This document shows positions 51,381 to 63,066 of a stretch of DNA of 64,000 nucleotides, piece after piece. Where the stretch lies: positions 2,322,054-2,386,053 of the forward strand of contig NC_052484.1 in NCBI RefSeq assembly GCF_009730915.1, given 5' to 3'. The notes beneath the pieces are model-generated. The model worked only from the letters and a program-made list of their open reading frames with translations. It was not told the origin of the DNA and did no database searches. Source of the DNA: Dioscorea cayenensis subsp. rotundata (lineage: Eukaryota > Streptophyta > Magnoliopsida > Dioscoreales > Dioscoreaceae). Made by a program: the position numbers and the translations under genes. Positions within the stretch are counted from its first letter, which is position 1. Every line of letters starts with the position of its first letter.

Positions 51381-52374
51381 TTGTGTTTTTCATCTTTCTA
51401 TGGTTTTAAAAAAACATTCCCAGAGGCTTTTGCAAACCTAATGCCGAGTTAATCCCTCTCTTGTGTCCATAATATTTTATATAAATGTTTATATTTTTAT
51501 TTTTATTTACATATAATATAGTGGACTACATGTTGTTGTGTTTGGTGTCACTTTGTTTTTTTAGTGTTTGTTGTCATGTTCTGTTTGTATTTTATGGATT
51601 TTATTAAATAAATATGATTTATCATTTTTTAAAAAACATTCTGCCTCTTCATTATGAGACTTAATTTTTTTCCCTTACATTTAAATAATTTTACCAAGAA
51701 TATATATATATATATATTTCACATTGGTGCAGATAGAAGAGTTAGCAATTGGATTAGAGAAGAGTGAGCAAAAGTTCATATGGGTCCTGAGAGATGCTGA
51801 TGGTGGTGATGTAACTGCTGATGAACAAAACGCTGACAAGAGAAGAAGAAAGTTGCCACAAGGATATGAAGAAAGATTGAAAGGAGTTGGAATTGTTGTG
51901 AGAGATTGGGTTCCACAGTTGGAAATATTAGCACACAAAGCCATTGGAGCATTCATGAGTCACTGCGGATGGAACTCATGCATGGAGAGCTTGAGTTTTG
52001 GAGTGCCAATCCTTGCATGGCCCATGCACTCGGGCCAACCAAGGAATGCCACGTGTTTGAGTGAGTATTTGAAGGTGGGGTTCATGGTGAGGGATTGGGA
52101 ACATAGGATGGAAGTTGTGAGCTCAATGGTGATTGTGGAGGTGGTGAAGAGATTGATGGTGAGTGATGAAGGGATGGAGGTGAAGAAGAGGGCAAGGGAA
52201 CTTGGTGAACAAATTAGGGTTGGTGTTTCACATGGTGGTTCTTCTTGGAAGGAGATGCAATCCTTCATTTCATATATTAGTACATGATTTGAGATTTCTT
52301 TTAACTTGTTGTAAAATTTATATGTTAATAAATAAAATAAACGGGAAATGGTGTTGAGTTTTCTCTAATATATA

Positions 52375-53095
52375 TATATATATATATAGAAAAAAAAATG
52401 GATGAACAACATTCATTAAAAAAAAAAAGAGATTGCACAGAGTTTGAACTGGACAATCACAAACAAAAGCGAGCTACTAACGCCAAAGGCAACATATTAG
52501 CCCACAAGGAATGGTTGAAACAAGAAACGAGAATAACTAGAACCAGTAGAGAAAGATAAAAACAAGATGGAACCCCAACACACTAGGGAACCACTTGAAG
52601 TACCCCATCAACTAAATGTCACCCAGAGAAGAGGTATGTTTTGGAGGGACACCTAGCTCTGCATCTCTAGAAGTAAGAAACTCCAGGATCCGCTTGATTT
52701 TCCTCATCGACTTATCCAGCTTTGCCCTTTTCGAATCAAGAGCTGCATTCATCCACAAAAGAACCATATGAATAATTTAAATAATAATGGTAACAATCGA
52801 GGCACAAATAGATGTAAAAATGTGAGCATTTCATTCAAGTCAAATGTTCCACTTAATGGCTTTCAAAAGCAAATCCCAGAAAGAAGTTTAGGGTTTCTTG
52901 ATACTTTTTTGCCAATTTCCCCAAAGATCTTTCAAGGAGGAAGTGCAACATCTGACCTTGAACATCTAGGCAAAAAAATTCTAGATATGCGAGGACACAA
53001 AATACTGAATGAGCAGATGGTTAGAAGTTTCCACATCTGCATGAAACACCACGTAAGTGGTAGAATGCAAGACATTACATCTTCTTAAAGCTAGG
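52375..53095 (-). mobile_element. 5'-truncated L1-type LINE, unit D copy
   Basis: Homologous to 25660-26265 but longer inside. Its complement strand shows CNVLHSTTYVVFHADVETSN, a decayed reverse-transcriptase zinc-binding block, upstream of an AT-rich 3' end with (AT)n tail. It shares its insertion site with the unit B copy. The forward frame over 52768-53088 is antisense to the LINE and not a gene. Confidence 0.6.
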
Positions 53096-53210
53096 TTCTC
53101 TCAAATATATCTCCAACTTTTCTAGTACCCTCAAAAAGTTTTAGTTTTTAATTCATATTTTGAATTTAATTAAAATTTGAAGAAGTTATCTGTTTTTACC
53201 ATCATCTCTC

Positions 53211-53476
53211 ACATCTGTTCCCTTTGAGACAACAAGCTTATTAAGCCAGGATGAATGCGAGATCACATGAATCTTGGCTAGCTTATTAATGAGTTTACCA
53301 GAGAAAGATGAAAGAAAAAAAAGGGGTATTATTTAAATGTGGGACATCTGTTCCCTTTGAGACAACAAGCTTATTAAGCCAGGATGAATGCGAGATCACA
53401 TGAATCTTGGCTAGCTTATTAATGAGTTTACCAGAAAAAGATGAAAGAAAAAAAAAAGGGGGTATTATTTAAATGT
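53211..53476. repeat. Tandem duplication, two copies of 133 bp
   Basis: ACATCTGTTCCCTTTGAGAC starts copies at 53211 and 53344; the copies are almost identical. Units B and C have a single copy, so the duplication is recent and private to unit D. Confidence 0.85.
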
Positions 53477-54273
53477 GGGATGTTTTATGTTTAAGGTATT
53501 AAAACAATTATAGATATATATAGACATGTCCTTTAAAAATTTATCAAGCATTTACAAGGCTTTTCTTTAAAATAAAATTATTGTCATACTACCAATGATT
53601 CTAAAAAATAATTCTTTAATTTGACTCACTCCTAATTAATGATAATATGTTAATCCAATTTAATAATTTTGTTGTTACCAAGAATTTGTGGGAACTTAAG
53701 AATATTGTTAGTTCAGCTGAAGGTGAAGGTTATGGATCATCAAATTTTTAAGTTATTAATTTCAAAAATTAAGCAAAGATCCAAAAATGAAACACATGAG
53801 AATTAATATAGTCATGTACTACATGCCTATGAGGTCAAACCCAAAAAATAAATTAACTGATATAAGATGCAAAACAAACTTAAAAACGGTTCTACAAGTT
53901 TTAGAACATGTGTACAATTCCCTCATAAATTTAAAATACTCTTTTAAAACAGTATTAATAACCAAACATCTCATCTTAGAAGTTTCACTTTAACTTATAT
54001 GTGGTCGGTCTTAACCACTATTGATGAGACACACTTTCCCTAAGATCTCTATATGATCACCATACATAACAAATGCTCTATCACAACTATAATTGATGCT
54101 CTCACACCTTTTCCTTAGGCCTCTCTACCATCATGAATCGCTAAGGTAAGAAAATTCTTTACTAACTCCGAATCTAATGCCATAACTTATGTTGTAACAC
54201 ACTTATGATATAACCCAACACACTTGTTAAAATTGGTTGAGTCAAAGCTTAGCGTGAAACATGACCTTACAAC
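53477..54273. other. Intergenic stretch, unit D
   Basis: AT-rich and homologous to 26520-27129 and 44868-45361. No gene seen. Confidence 0.5.
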
Positions 54274-54677
54274 TAGACTTGTTCATGGGCCGGACTGAAT
54301 TAGGTTCAGATCGGGCATAGTCTTTAATTAATAAAATTCAAACTTATCCAAACTCGGCCCTGCGTGTAAATACGGGGTTTAATTTTTACCGGAATCCGTC
54401 TAAATTTTATGACCTTGAACCATGGCTCGCCCAAATAAATTTTTTTATCAAATAATAAATAAGTTAGAAAAAAAAGTAACAAAAATATTAATATGTGAAC
54501 ACTTGTTGGAGTGATTTTTATAACGCAAGTGTACGCTATTGCAAACAAGTAATATAATGATAAGAGAGTATCGTCCCACGAGGATTATGCTTATTAATCA
54601 CCAAAATCAGTAACCCTAATTCTACTTTACTAATGATCAGGTTGAAAAGATTTAGTTTAGAAAATCTAAGTCAAGGA

Positions 54678-54711
<34 letters not shown>

Positions 54712-56100
54712 AGATACTTAAAAATCAATGTCAAGAGATTCTAGTGTTTCTGAGTTCACCTAGACTAATTCCACCTAGATCATTTAATTCAATTAATCAA
54801 TGTTTGTTTCTTATGTTGTCATCAAATTTTCCTAATTAAATTACATATTGATCTTTCTCAAGTATCAATAGCATATTCCACTAGATAAGTTAACTTCATC
54901 TCTGAGATAACTGTGAACCTATGGAACTCATTAAGCTCTAGAAATTTATAATGATGCATACAACCTCATAAATATCTCTATCTTATGATGATTGTATGAT
55001 ATTTCAACCAAGACCTAAATTAATTATCACCTCTCGGTCTCAAATCAAATTACTAATCATGCAATTAGTGATCAAGCAATCACAAGCATTAAGCATAGAT
55101 TAAAATATTCAACGTAGTTTTGGAACAAGCATCAATTGAATTAAACAAAGATAAATCTATGTTTTCATAGTTTGGCTACATCGTAGCCTAGAAAAAGTAT
55201 TTAGAACATAATAATTACAAAGTTCGACATATGAATAAGGTTCATAATCAAATAAACAAAGAAAAACTAAAAGCTAAAGCCTGACAATTAATCCATGCCG
55301 AATCTTTGCTCCCGGCCTCTTGATCTCCAAAATTCTCCACCCTTTTTGTCTCAACCCTCTCCCTTTTTATAACTTGAAATCGGGGTAGCGCCTAGGCCCC
55401 AAAGACTGTAAGGCGCTATACTTTCTGTTTTGCACCTTTTGATGTTGTAGCGCCTAAACGCTGCATGCTAGCGCCTAGGCGTTAGATTTTATGTTTTGCT
55501 TGTTCCCTCTTTTGTTGAAACTTTGCTCTTATTTCTTCAATTTTGTGCTTTTTACGTGTTCTTCCTTCAAATCATTCTCTTTCTTTCCTACAATGCAATA
55601 ACAATAAGATTAGGAGTAAAATTGGTTCAAAATAATTCATATTTTATTCATTATGAGTTAAAAAAGGTCTATATATTGAGTGCAAATTATACTCATCAAC
55701 ACTACCAAAAATTATTCTACAAAACACATTAAAATTAAAATTTCAAATATATATCTTTACTCAATCACAACATCTTAAATTCAAACCATTATAACCAATG
55801 GCAATCGCCAATAATCAATAATGAGGCCAACTAGACCATCAATTCACAATTAATCATTCCAAAATAGTAGTACATGCTTTAAATATAAGTATGTACAAAA
55901 CTAATTAATAAATATATTATATTATTCGGGCCAGGGCGGGTGGACTGGGCTTGGGTTTTAACAATAAAAACCAAACCAGGCCCATTTTTAAATCAGGCTT
56001 CAAATTTTGTCCACTTGACCTCGTATAGTAGTCCAAGCCCTCCCAAGTTTTGGGTGGGCTTTCGAGCTTGAGTGGGTAGCCTGTCCCTTAGATAGGTTTA
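54274..56100. mobile_element. hAT-type MITE, unit D copy, split by a solo LTR
   Basis: Begins TAGACTTGTTCATGGGCC and ends AGATAGGTTTA at the same place as the MITEs in units B and C; the right flank CCTGCAAC is slightly changed. Removing the 1.2 kb insertion leaves about 630 bp, equal to the other copies. Confidence 0.6.
54504..55698 (+). repeat. Solo LTR of a retrotransposon
   Basis: The 1195 bp fossil begins TGTTGGAGTG, ends ATACTCATCA and is flanked by a perfect 5 bp target duplication ACACT (54499-54503 and 55699-55703). Units B and C lack it. CGCAAGTGTACG and GTATCGTCCCACGAGG near the left are features I have seen in plant LTR repeats, but the family is not certain. It probably arose by LTR-LTR recombination. 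A GA microsatellite lies at 54681-54709. Confidence 0.8.
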
Positions 56101-56605
56101 CCTGCAACACCATTAATCCTCCTGGTTAAGTTTGAGACGTTGAACATGGCCGAATCATCTATTAATATTTGCCAAACCTCAAACTGGTTATCAGTAAGAA
56201 CCGAGCAATACATAGTCTTCAACCATGCACCCAAACTTGATGTTCTTCAATTATACCAAATATATTCTTCAATTAGTTAAGTATAATCTTCAGCTAAGTT
56301 TAGCATTCACCTAATTTAGCTCCAATAGAGATAACCTCCAATCACCTCATTAAGTAATTTCCATAAGTAATTTCCGGCCCGATATAGCTCTCCAATCAAT
56401 CCAACCTTCATAAATAATTCTAGTCCAATATGGCTGTCTAATTTATCAATTCTAGAAATTTCCTAATTTAGCTCAATCCACTAAAACTACTTCCATAATC
56501 AAATTAGGAAGCTTGAACTCACCACAATCAAATCTATTTAATTAATTACTTTACAAATAATACTAACCCTTGATAATACAATAAAAGAGATACTTTGTTT
56601 TACCC

Positions 56606-57002
56606 TAGGGATGGCAATGGGGCGGGGTGGAGACGGGACATACCTCTACCATCCCCACCCCAGGTGGTAATAAGCGGGGCACCGACCGAGGCGGGGGCAC
56701 TATTCCTTCCCTTCTTTTTTCGTAAATCTCCCGCCTTGCTCATAATTACAAATAAGCAACCAAAATTCTTAAAAACATTTATAAAATAGATTTTTTTTAT
56801 AAAACATATACTTATAAAGACAAACTCGTAAGAAATTTATTGAAAATTAAAAAAAAAATCATTTACCCCATATATTATATAATATTTATAATAAATTAAA
56901 TTATTATCTGGGCTGGGAGGGGGCGAGGCGGGGCGGGCAAGCAAATACCAAACCCGCCTCACCCCGTCCAAAACCGGGGCGGATCGGATTTTGCCATCCC
57001 TA
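56606..57002. mobile_element. hAT-like MITE, unit D only
   Basis: The 397 bp element has inverted ends TAGGGATGGCAA and TTGCCATCCCTA, is GC-rich near both ends, and is flanked by GTTTTACCC (56597-56605 and 57003-57011). AGGGATGGCAA-type ends are common in plant hAT MITEs. The open frame across its left end is not a gene. Confidence 0.75.
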
Positions 57003-57479
57003 GTTTTACCCTACCATGTATTAATTATACTTATCAATGCCCAAAGAGTAATGTGAATTTGAGTAAATATATTGGTACTATTATAGAGTGGGTTGTTTTG
57101 TAAATTCATGAGTAATTGATAATAATTCATTTTATGTTAGAATATTGCCTTTAGCCTTCAAATTTTACCAAAAAAAGGGCCCATCTTACCTTAAAATCCA
57201 AATCTTTGGTTTTTTTTAAATTATTTTCATTTGTGTATGTTAAATTAGTGATTCAAAATTTGAATTTTGCAATGAAACTTTAAAAATGTTACTATTTGAT
57301 CCACCATTATTTAATTGATACTAATTAAAATAAATATTTTAATATTTATACTATAAATTAATTTAGTGATATTTATTTAAGATATTAAATTAAATTAAAT
57401 TATTAAATCTTGTCATCATCACTAATACCATATTGATTCACTAAAACTCAAATATGTCTACACATAAACTTGTTTTAAG

Positions 57480-57645
57480 AAATGCAAATGGCACCAAAGT
57501 TTACATAGAAAGATCATGCACCTCTTTGTCTCTATTTCCATGTATTACCCACCCATACGGCAAGCTAACAATACCATACTTTAAACGGAGCCTTCTATGA
57601 TTTACATAGTGTCATTCACCCCCATATTCATCACATGATTTTCTC
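57480..57645 (+). promoter_or_regulatory. Promoter region of PAR1a
   Basis: Conserved with the PAR1b upstream region (61240-61429), including ATACGGCAAGCTAACAATAC, TTTAAACGGAGCCTTCTATG and TGTCATTCAC. Conservation between the paralogues while surrounding DNA has diverged suggests regulatory sites, not yet identified. Confidence 0.6.
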
Positions 57646-57654
57646 CTATAAATA
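57646..57654 (+). promoter_or_regulatory. TATA box of PAR1a
   Basis: CTATAAATA lies 57 bp before the start codon and is conserved in PAR1b. Confidence 0.75.
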
Positions 57655-57710
57655 CCTCACATCATGTTAACAAGTGATTTAATTCACCATTAACATTCAT
57701 TAGAAAAGCC

Positions 57711-59366
57711 ATGGCTTCTTGGACTACCTTCTTGTTCTTGGCTCTAACTCTTCTTTTCTACACCCAATCTTCTCTCGGTATGTCCTCATCTCAAAGGAAA
57801 ACAAATTAGTTTATGTTGCTAGATATATTATGGTGCTATTTTAAATATATATATACACACATAAATATTATATGTCAATATTTTATCCTTAATTTATGTT
57901 GGAAAATTTAGAATAAAACTATGGTTGTAATCAAGCCGAGTCAATCAAGCTTAATTTGCTATATTTTAAGCTTAGCTTGATACTATTTTAATCGAGCTAG
58001 CTTTAGCCAAATTGAATCTACTTAAAGTTTCATTTATCAAGTTCAGGCTAGGTTAGTTAAATGACATGTAATATATCTACATTAGCAAATGACATGTTTG
58101 AATTCCTACAATAATTAACTAATATGCACAAGTGCAAACTGTTCATAATTTTATTTTATGAGCTCATAAATTAAGCTAAGAAATCACTCATTTATATGGG
58201 TTTCATGCAATATTGTTGCAGGGATGATTACTTGTGAAGATCTTGACCAAAACTCATGTGCTTTCGCTGTTTCATCTTCCGGGAATCGATGTGTTCTCGA
58301 GATGAAGTTGAGGAGGAGTGGGTATCTAGAGCTTTTTTGTCGAACATCAGACATTGAGACTGAAAAACTGAAGGACTATATTGAGATCAATGAATGTATC
58401 AAGGCATGTGGACTTGATAGAAATACAGTTGGAATCTCCTCAGATTCTCTCTTGGATTCTCATTTCACTCAGAAACTTTGCTCTTCTAAGTGCTATAATT
58501 CTTGCCCAAATATTGTTGATCTATACTTCAATCTTGCTGCTGGTGAAGGTATACTATATATATTCGATTAAATATTTAGATCGATTTCAAAGATAATTTA
58601 GATATTAGAGATCTTAATAGGTAGATATCTGTTATAACTTTTAAAATGAATTGGTCTCAATTAATATATATTTGATTTGCATTTAATATGGTATTAAATA
58701 AATTTTATGAGTTCAATGTATGATTAATTAAGAATAACTATTATGCATCATTACAAAAAAAACATATTGGTTTAAATATAAATATCTCATTTTTTTTATC
58801 TTTTCAGTATAAGTAGGTTCTAATAGTATATATATATATATATATAAGTTTTAGATGATGTTTAAGTTTATTCTTGTTAGATGCAAATTAAGCATACTAT
58901 TTATGCTCAATTCAATTTCAAAAGCTTAAACACATAAGATAAGAACTCACGTATATATATATATCCATATTTTTTTTTAATTAATATATGTGGCACTACT
59001 AGTTACTCTAGCAATTTCATTTCATTTAAATCTTAAAAATATAATTTTTTGAATAAAAATAAATATTACTTACTATTAGGTTAGTTCATCGAATAAAAAT
59101 GCAATCTCACATATAAATATATAAATATGAATTTTCCTTAAAAATTTAGCTTCAATTGAGTCTAGATAATATATATTTAATATGCAGGTGCATTTCTCCC
59201 GAAATTATGTGAAGATCAAGAAACTAGTGTTCGTCGGGGAATATCAGAGATTCTGAGCTCCGGTATAGAAGCTGCAGGGCCAGTGTCTGGAAGATCAATT
59301 GCATGGGCTCCTTCTGCTCTTATTGAGAAAGGTCTTGCTAGTGAACCTGCAGAATCACCATGCTAA
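57711..59366 (+). CDS. PAR1: PAR1a: PAR1 (photoassimilate-responsive) family secreted protein
   Basis: Exons are 57711-57777, 58222-58548 and 59188-59366; both introns are phase 1 with GT-AG ends, giving 190 residues. Residues 1-23 (MASWTTFLFLALTLLFYTQS) form a signal peptide. The mature part has 11 cysteines and the PAR1 blocks CAFAVSSSGNRCVLE, ACGLDRNTVGISSDSLLDS, FTQKLC, VDLYFNLAAGEGAFLPKLCE and GPVSGRS. PAR1 proteins were first described as sugar- and virus-induced leaf transcripts in tobacco. Their biochemical role is not established, and secretion to the apoplast is inferred. The gene lies downstream of the UGT array on the same strand, and its promoter has been copied into that array. 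Confidence 0.92.
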
Positions 59367-60054
59367 TTTTTATCATTTTATGCCTCAACTTCTCTTCAAA
59401 GTTTGCTTGGAGTGCTCTTGTTGATCTTGAAATATCTATATATCTGTTTATGTATCTGTAAAAGTTGGTAAAATTTAAAAATTTTACATATGCAATGGAT
59501 TATTTATATAAAATTTTATGGGCATTTGGTCCGTGGAATGAGAATGGTAATGGTAATGAATATGAAAAAAATAATTCATTGTAAATAAAAAAAATAAAAA
59601 AAATATGACAAAATTACTTATACATGTGTGATATATACAATAAAATAATATAAAAAAATCAAAACAAAATTAGAATAAAAATGTTATAATATATTATATA
59701 TTATATATTAAAATTAGTATGTCTTGAAGGAAATTAAAAGAAGTGAAAAAGCAGAAAGAAGGGGAGTCTGTGGGGGTGGGCCCACTCCACACAAAATGTA
59801 AAAAACAAATAAAAAAAAGGGGCCAATTAAATGGAATCAAATGGCGGCAGAGGAAGATTTTGGTACTGTTAAGTAGATTTAACAATGTGTATATATTTTA
59901 AAATGTAATTAAAATTTTAAGATGTTATTGTTTTTACCGTCATTTCTCCCGTTTTCTCTTTAACTTATTTAATATCCTAAACATGCATGAATCTCAGTAA
60001 ACATACTTCATCAAAGAAAAAATGCAAGAAAAACATATAAAAAATAGAAAGAGA

Positions 60055-60122
<68 letters not shown>

Positions 60123-61239
60123 TAGTTTGAATGAGGGATGTTTAGGCTATTAAAAAGTTATGAAAACAAATTCAGTATATTTGGAAATTTGAATTAAAAT
60201 TTTAAAAAGTTCCTTTTACCTTCATTTCTCCTATCATTTTTTTTTTTTTGAATGCAAATAAGATCACATGAATCTCGGTGAATTTGCTAATGAGTTCACA
60301 GGAAAAGAAAATAAAAAAATAAAGAAAATAAAGAAAAAAATAACAAAAGAAAATAGTTTGAAGAAGATATGTTTAGGATATTAAATAAGTTAAAAAAAAA
60401 TCTATCTATCATTTTGAAATTTTATCTAGGATTTGCAAGTTCTGTTTCCTAAAATAAAATGTGCCATATTAATGTTGAATAACTATTTGATTAGATTTGT
60501 GGTTTGATAATAATTAATACTATTAATTTTTTTTAAGTAGGCTTGATAATAATTATTAGGTTTGAGCAAGTTAATAAAATTTAGTAATTGACTAATTTCC
60601 CTGTTATCAAGAATTTGTGGAAATTTGAGTAATTAATTACATTTCAACTCTTTTGGCACTTAATTGGTTTTTACATATTTATATGCAATATGTTAAATCA
60701 TTTCACATCAAAATATTACAATTTTTTCTTTGGTTTAATCATTTCATTATTAAATTTAATTTCATTTGAGTAATTAATTTCATCTGAACTCTTTGGTTTT
60801 TTCTTTGGTACAATCAAAATATTACAATTTAATTTTATTATCAAATCATTTCATTTAATTGGTTTTGGCACTTAATTTCATTGTTTCTATATCCCATTTA
60901 ATCTATCTTTATTTAATTAATGTTAATTAAAATATGAATGATAAAAGAGGTAGAGGTGTAGAGACAACCAAGAGTTTGCCCAGAAGCTGCCACACTTGAA
61001 GTTTGAAAGAGTGCGTATATGCTTTTGTGCCAAAAAATAAATATTTTATTAATTCTATTGTACATTAATTTACTATATTTGATTTAATAAATCATTTATT
61101 ATATTCTTTTTACAAAAGCAACAACCACCATATATTCATACAAGTCACATAAATTTTTTAATTAATATCAAATACTACAAAAAGATCTCCTGTCATAATC
61201 CCTCAAAACTAAAATGTGTCTACAAATAAACTAGTTTCT
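59367..61239. other. Intergenic region between the PAR1 genes
   Basis: AT-rich DNA without a gene. It holds a trinucleotide microsatellite near 60055-60121 and two related stretches (around 59990-60190 and 60220-60420) resembling part of the UGT downstream flank. Confidence 0.5.
60055..60121. repeat. Compound AAT/AAG microsatellite
   Basis: A run of AAT units passes directly into a run of AAG units. Confidence 0.9.
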
Positions 61240-61429
61240 AGGAATACAAATACCAACAAAGTTCACATAGAGATCATACACCTCTCTTGTCTCTGCCTTC
61301 ATATTCCATGTGTGACCCAAACGGCAATCTAACAATACCATACCTTAAACGGAGCCTTCTATGATTTGCATTTTGTCATTCACTATCCTATTCATCACAC
61401 AACCATCTCTTCTTCTTCTTTTTCTTCTC
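61240..61429 (+). promoter_or_regulatory. Promoter region of PAR1b
   Basis: Shares ACGGCAATCTAACAATACCA, AAACGGAGCCTTCTATGATT and TTCATCACA with PAR1a. A pyrimidine tract TCTTCTTCTTTTTCTTCTCC precedes the TATA box and is longer here than in PAR1a. Confidence 0.55.
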
Positions 61430-61438
61430 CTATAAATA
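61430..61438 (+). promoter_or_regulatory. TATA box of PAR1b
   Basis: CTATAAATA lies 62 bp before the start codon, as in PAR1a. Confidence 0.75.
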
Positions 61439-61499
61439 CTTCATATTATTGTTAATATGTGATTCACTTCATCATCAATTAATATTCATTACCAAAGCC

Positions 61500-63066
61500 A
61501 TGGCTTCTTGGACTACCTTCTTGTGCTTGGCTTTAACTCTTCTTTTCTACACCCAATCTTCTCTTGGTATGCATATATGTGCATTGCTATTAATCTCCAA
61601 AGGAAAACAAAATCACATATTGTTAGATATATTACAGTGTTATTTCAAGCATACATTAGACATTATATTGTTAGATATATTACAACATTATTCTATGCCT
61701 TTATATAGAAGAAGAAAAAAAAAACCACTATATGAATTCTGTAGGTGTGCGGCCGTTTGTCGGCGCACTGGGTCTGGCGAGCCGGGTTCGGGGCGTGACA
61801 AATTCATTCTTATATAATACTTTTATAGTATTTATAGATTCATAAATTTGTATTTTTTGTGATATATACATGTTCTTAATTAATATAAGAGTAATTCATG
61901 CATTATTACAGGGATGATTACTTGTGAAGATCTTGATAAAAACTCTTGTGCTTTTGCTGTTTCATCTTCTGGATATCGATGTGTTCTTGAGATGAAATTA
62001 AAGAGGAGTGGGTATGTTGAGCTTTTCTGTAGAACATCAGACATTGAGGCTGAAAAAGTGAAGAACTATGTTGAGAATGATGAGTGTATTAAGGCATGTG
62101 GACTAGATAGAAACACAGTAGGAATCTCTTCAGATTCTTTGTTGGATTCTAGATTCACTCAGAAGCTTTGCTCACCTGATTGTTATAATACTTGCTCAAA
62201 TATTGTTGATCTCTACTTCAATCTTGCAGCTGGTGAAGGTATAGTTCATACTAACTATGTTATATATATTCTTATGCTATATATATAGATCAATTTCAGA
62301 GACAAGTTTTACATATTAATTAGAAATCTTAATAGTCAGAAACAAGTTAATTTTTTAAATGAATTAGTCTATATTTGATTTGAATCTAATATGGTATCAA
62401 AACAAATAATAAAAGTTTGATTTTAATATGATTAACTAAGAATAATCAATATAAATATATGTCTCATATTTTTATTTTACCAGTATGAGTAGGTTCTAAT
62501 AGTTAATATACAAGTTTTAAACTGTCTTTGAATTCATTCCTATTAGATGCAAGATATAGATGTTATCTGGTCCTAATTCAATCCAAAAATTTAAATTGAT
62601 CGGATAAAAAGCCATATATATATATATATATATTCATATTTTTCAAATTAGCATATGCAAAACTGTTATGGTTACTATAACACTTCCATTTCATTTAAAT
62701 CTTAAAAATAATATATATATATATATATATTTTTAATAAAGACATATTGCTTAGTATTAGTATTAGTATTAGTATTAGGTTATTTCATCCAATAAAATTG
62801 CAATTTCTCGACTAAATGTATAAATGTGAATCTTCTTTTAAAGTTTAAGTTGAATTGAGTCTATATATATATAATTTGCAGGTGCATTTCTCCCAAAATT
62901 ATGCGAGGTTCAAGAAACTAGTGTTCGTCGGGGAATAGCAGAGATTCGAAGCTCCGGCATAGAAGCTGCAGGGCCAGTGTCTGTGTCTGGAAGATCAGTT
63001 GCATGGGCTCCTTCTACTCTTATTAAGGAAGGTCTTGCTAGTGAACCTGCAGAGCCACCATGCTAA
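61500..63066 (+). CDS. PAR1: PAR1b: PAR1 family secreted protein, tandem paralogue
   Basis: Exons are 61500-61566, 61912-62238 and 62882-63066 with the same phase-1 introns as PAR1a, giving 192 residues. Signal peptide MASWTTFLCLALTLLFYTQS. The 11 mature-region cysteines of PAR1a are all kept. The two extra residues come from a GTGTCT duplication in exon 3 (PVSVSGRS against PVSGRS). Introns have diverged much more than exons, so the coding sequence looks constrained. A 61 bp LTR-end-like insertion lies in intron 1. An alternative reading that runs through the first donor (from 61449) is only intron read-through. Confidence 0.92.
61740..61800 (+). repeat. 61 bp LTR-end-like insertion in PAR1b intron 1
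   Basis: Starts TGTAGGTGTGCGGCCG, ends GTTCGGGGCGTGACA, and is flanked by a perfect 5 bp duplication AATTC (61735-61739 and 61801-61805). Its start and last 15 bases match the extreme end of the gypsy LTRs at 14375-24014. The rest of an LTR is absent. It is a fossil fragment. Confidence 0.8.

Larger units (their letters stand above)
47415..52287 (+). pseudogene. UGT4: zeatin O-glucosyltransferase-like gene, exon 1 interrupted
   Basis: Exon 1 is 47415-48149 plus 49167-49250, split by a 1013 bp insertion (48150-49162, with one copy of TGAG duplicated). The intron 49251-51732 holds a 1.4 kb foldback element, and exon 2 is 51733-52287. The reading stops inside the insertion at 48164. Exon 2 is open, but the PSPG box ends Ser-Gly-Gln instead of Ser-Asp-Gln (GAC to GGC). 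The penultimate acidic residue of this box normally contacts the sugar donor. MC to TC and CVSE to CLSE changes follow nearby. Together these suggest relaxed selection. The N-terminal His and the Asp in HDPLMS are retained. Confidence 0.85.

Noticed and set aside
52768-53088. 106-codon open frame after UGT4
   Set aside because: It is antisense to a decayed LINE 3' end, whose zinc-binding block is on the minus strand.
59510-59880. Possible MITE starting GGGCATTTGGTCCGTGGAATG
   Set aside because: Resembles the left ends of the elements at 11695 and 48150, but no right end or target duplication was found.
61449-61817. 122-codon open frame reading through PAR1b exon 1
   Set aside because: Only intron read-through; PAR1a and the family support splicing at 61566.
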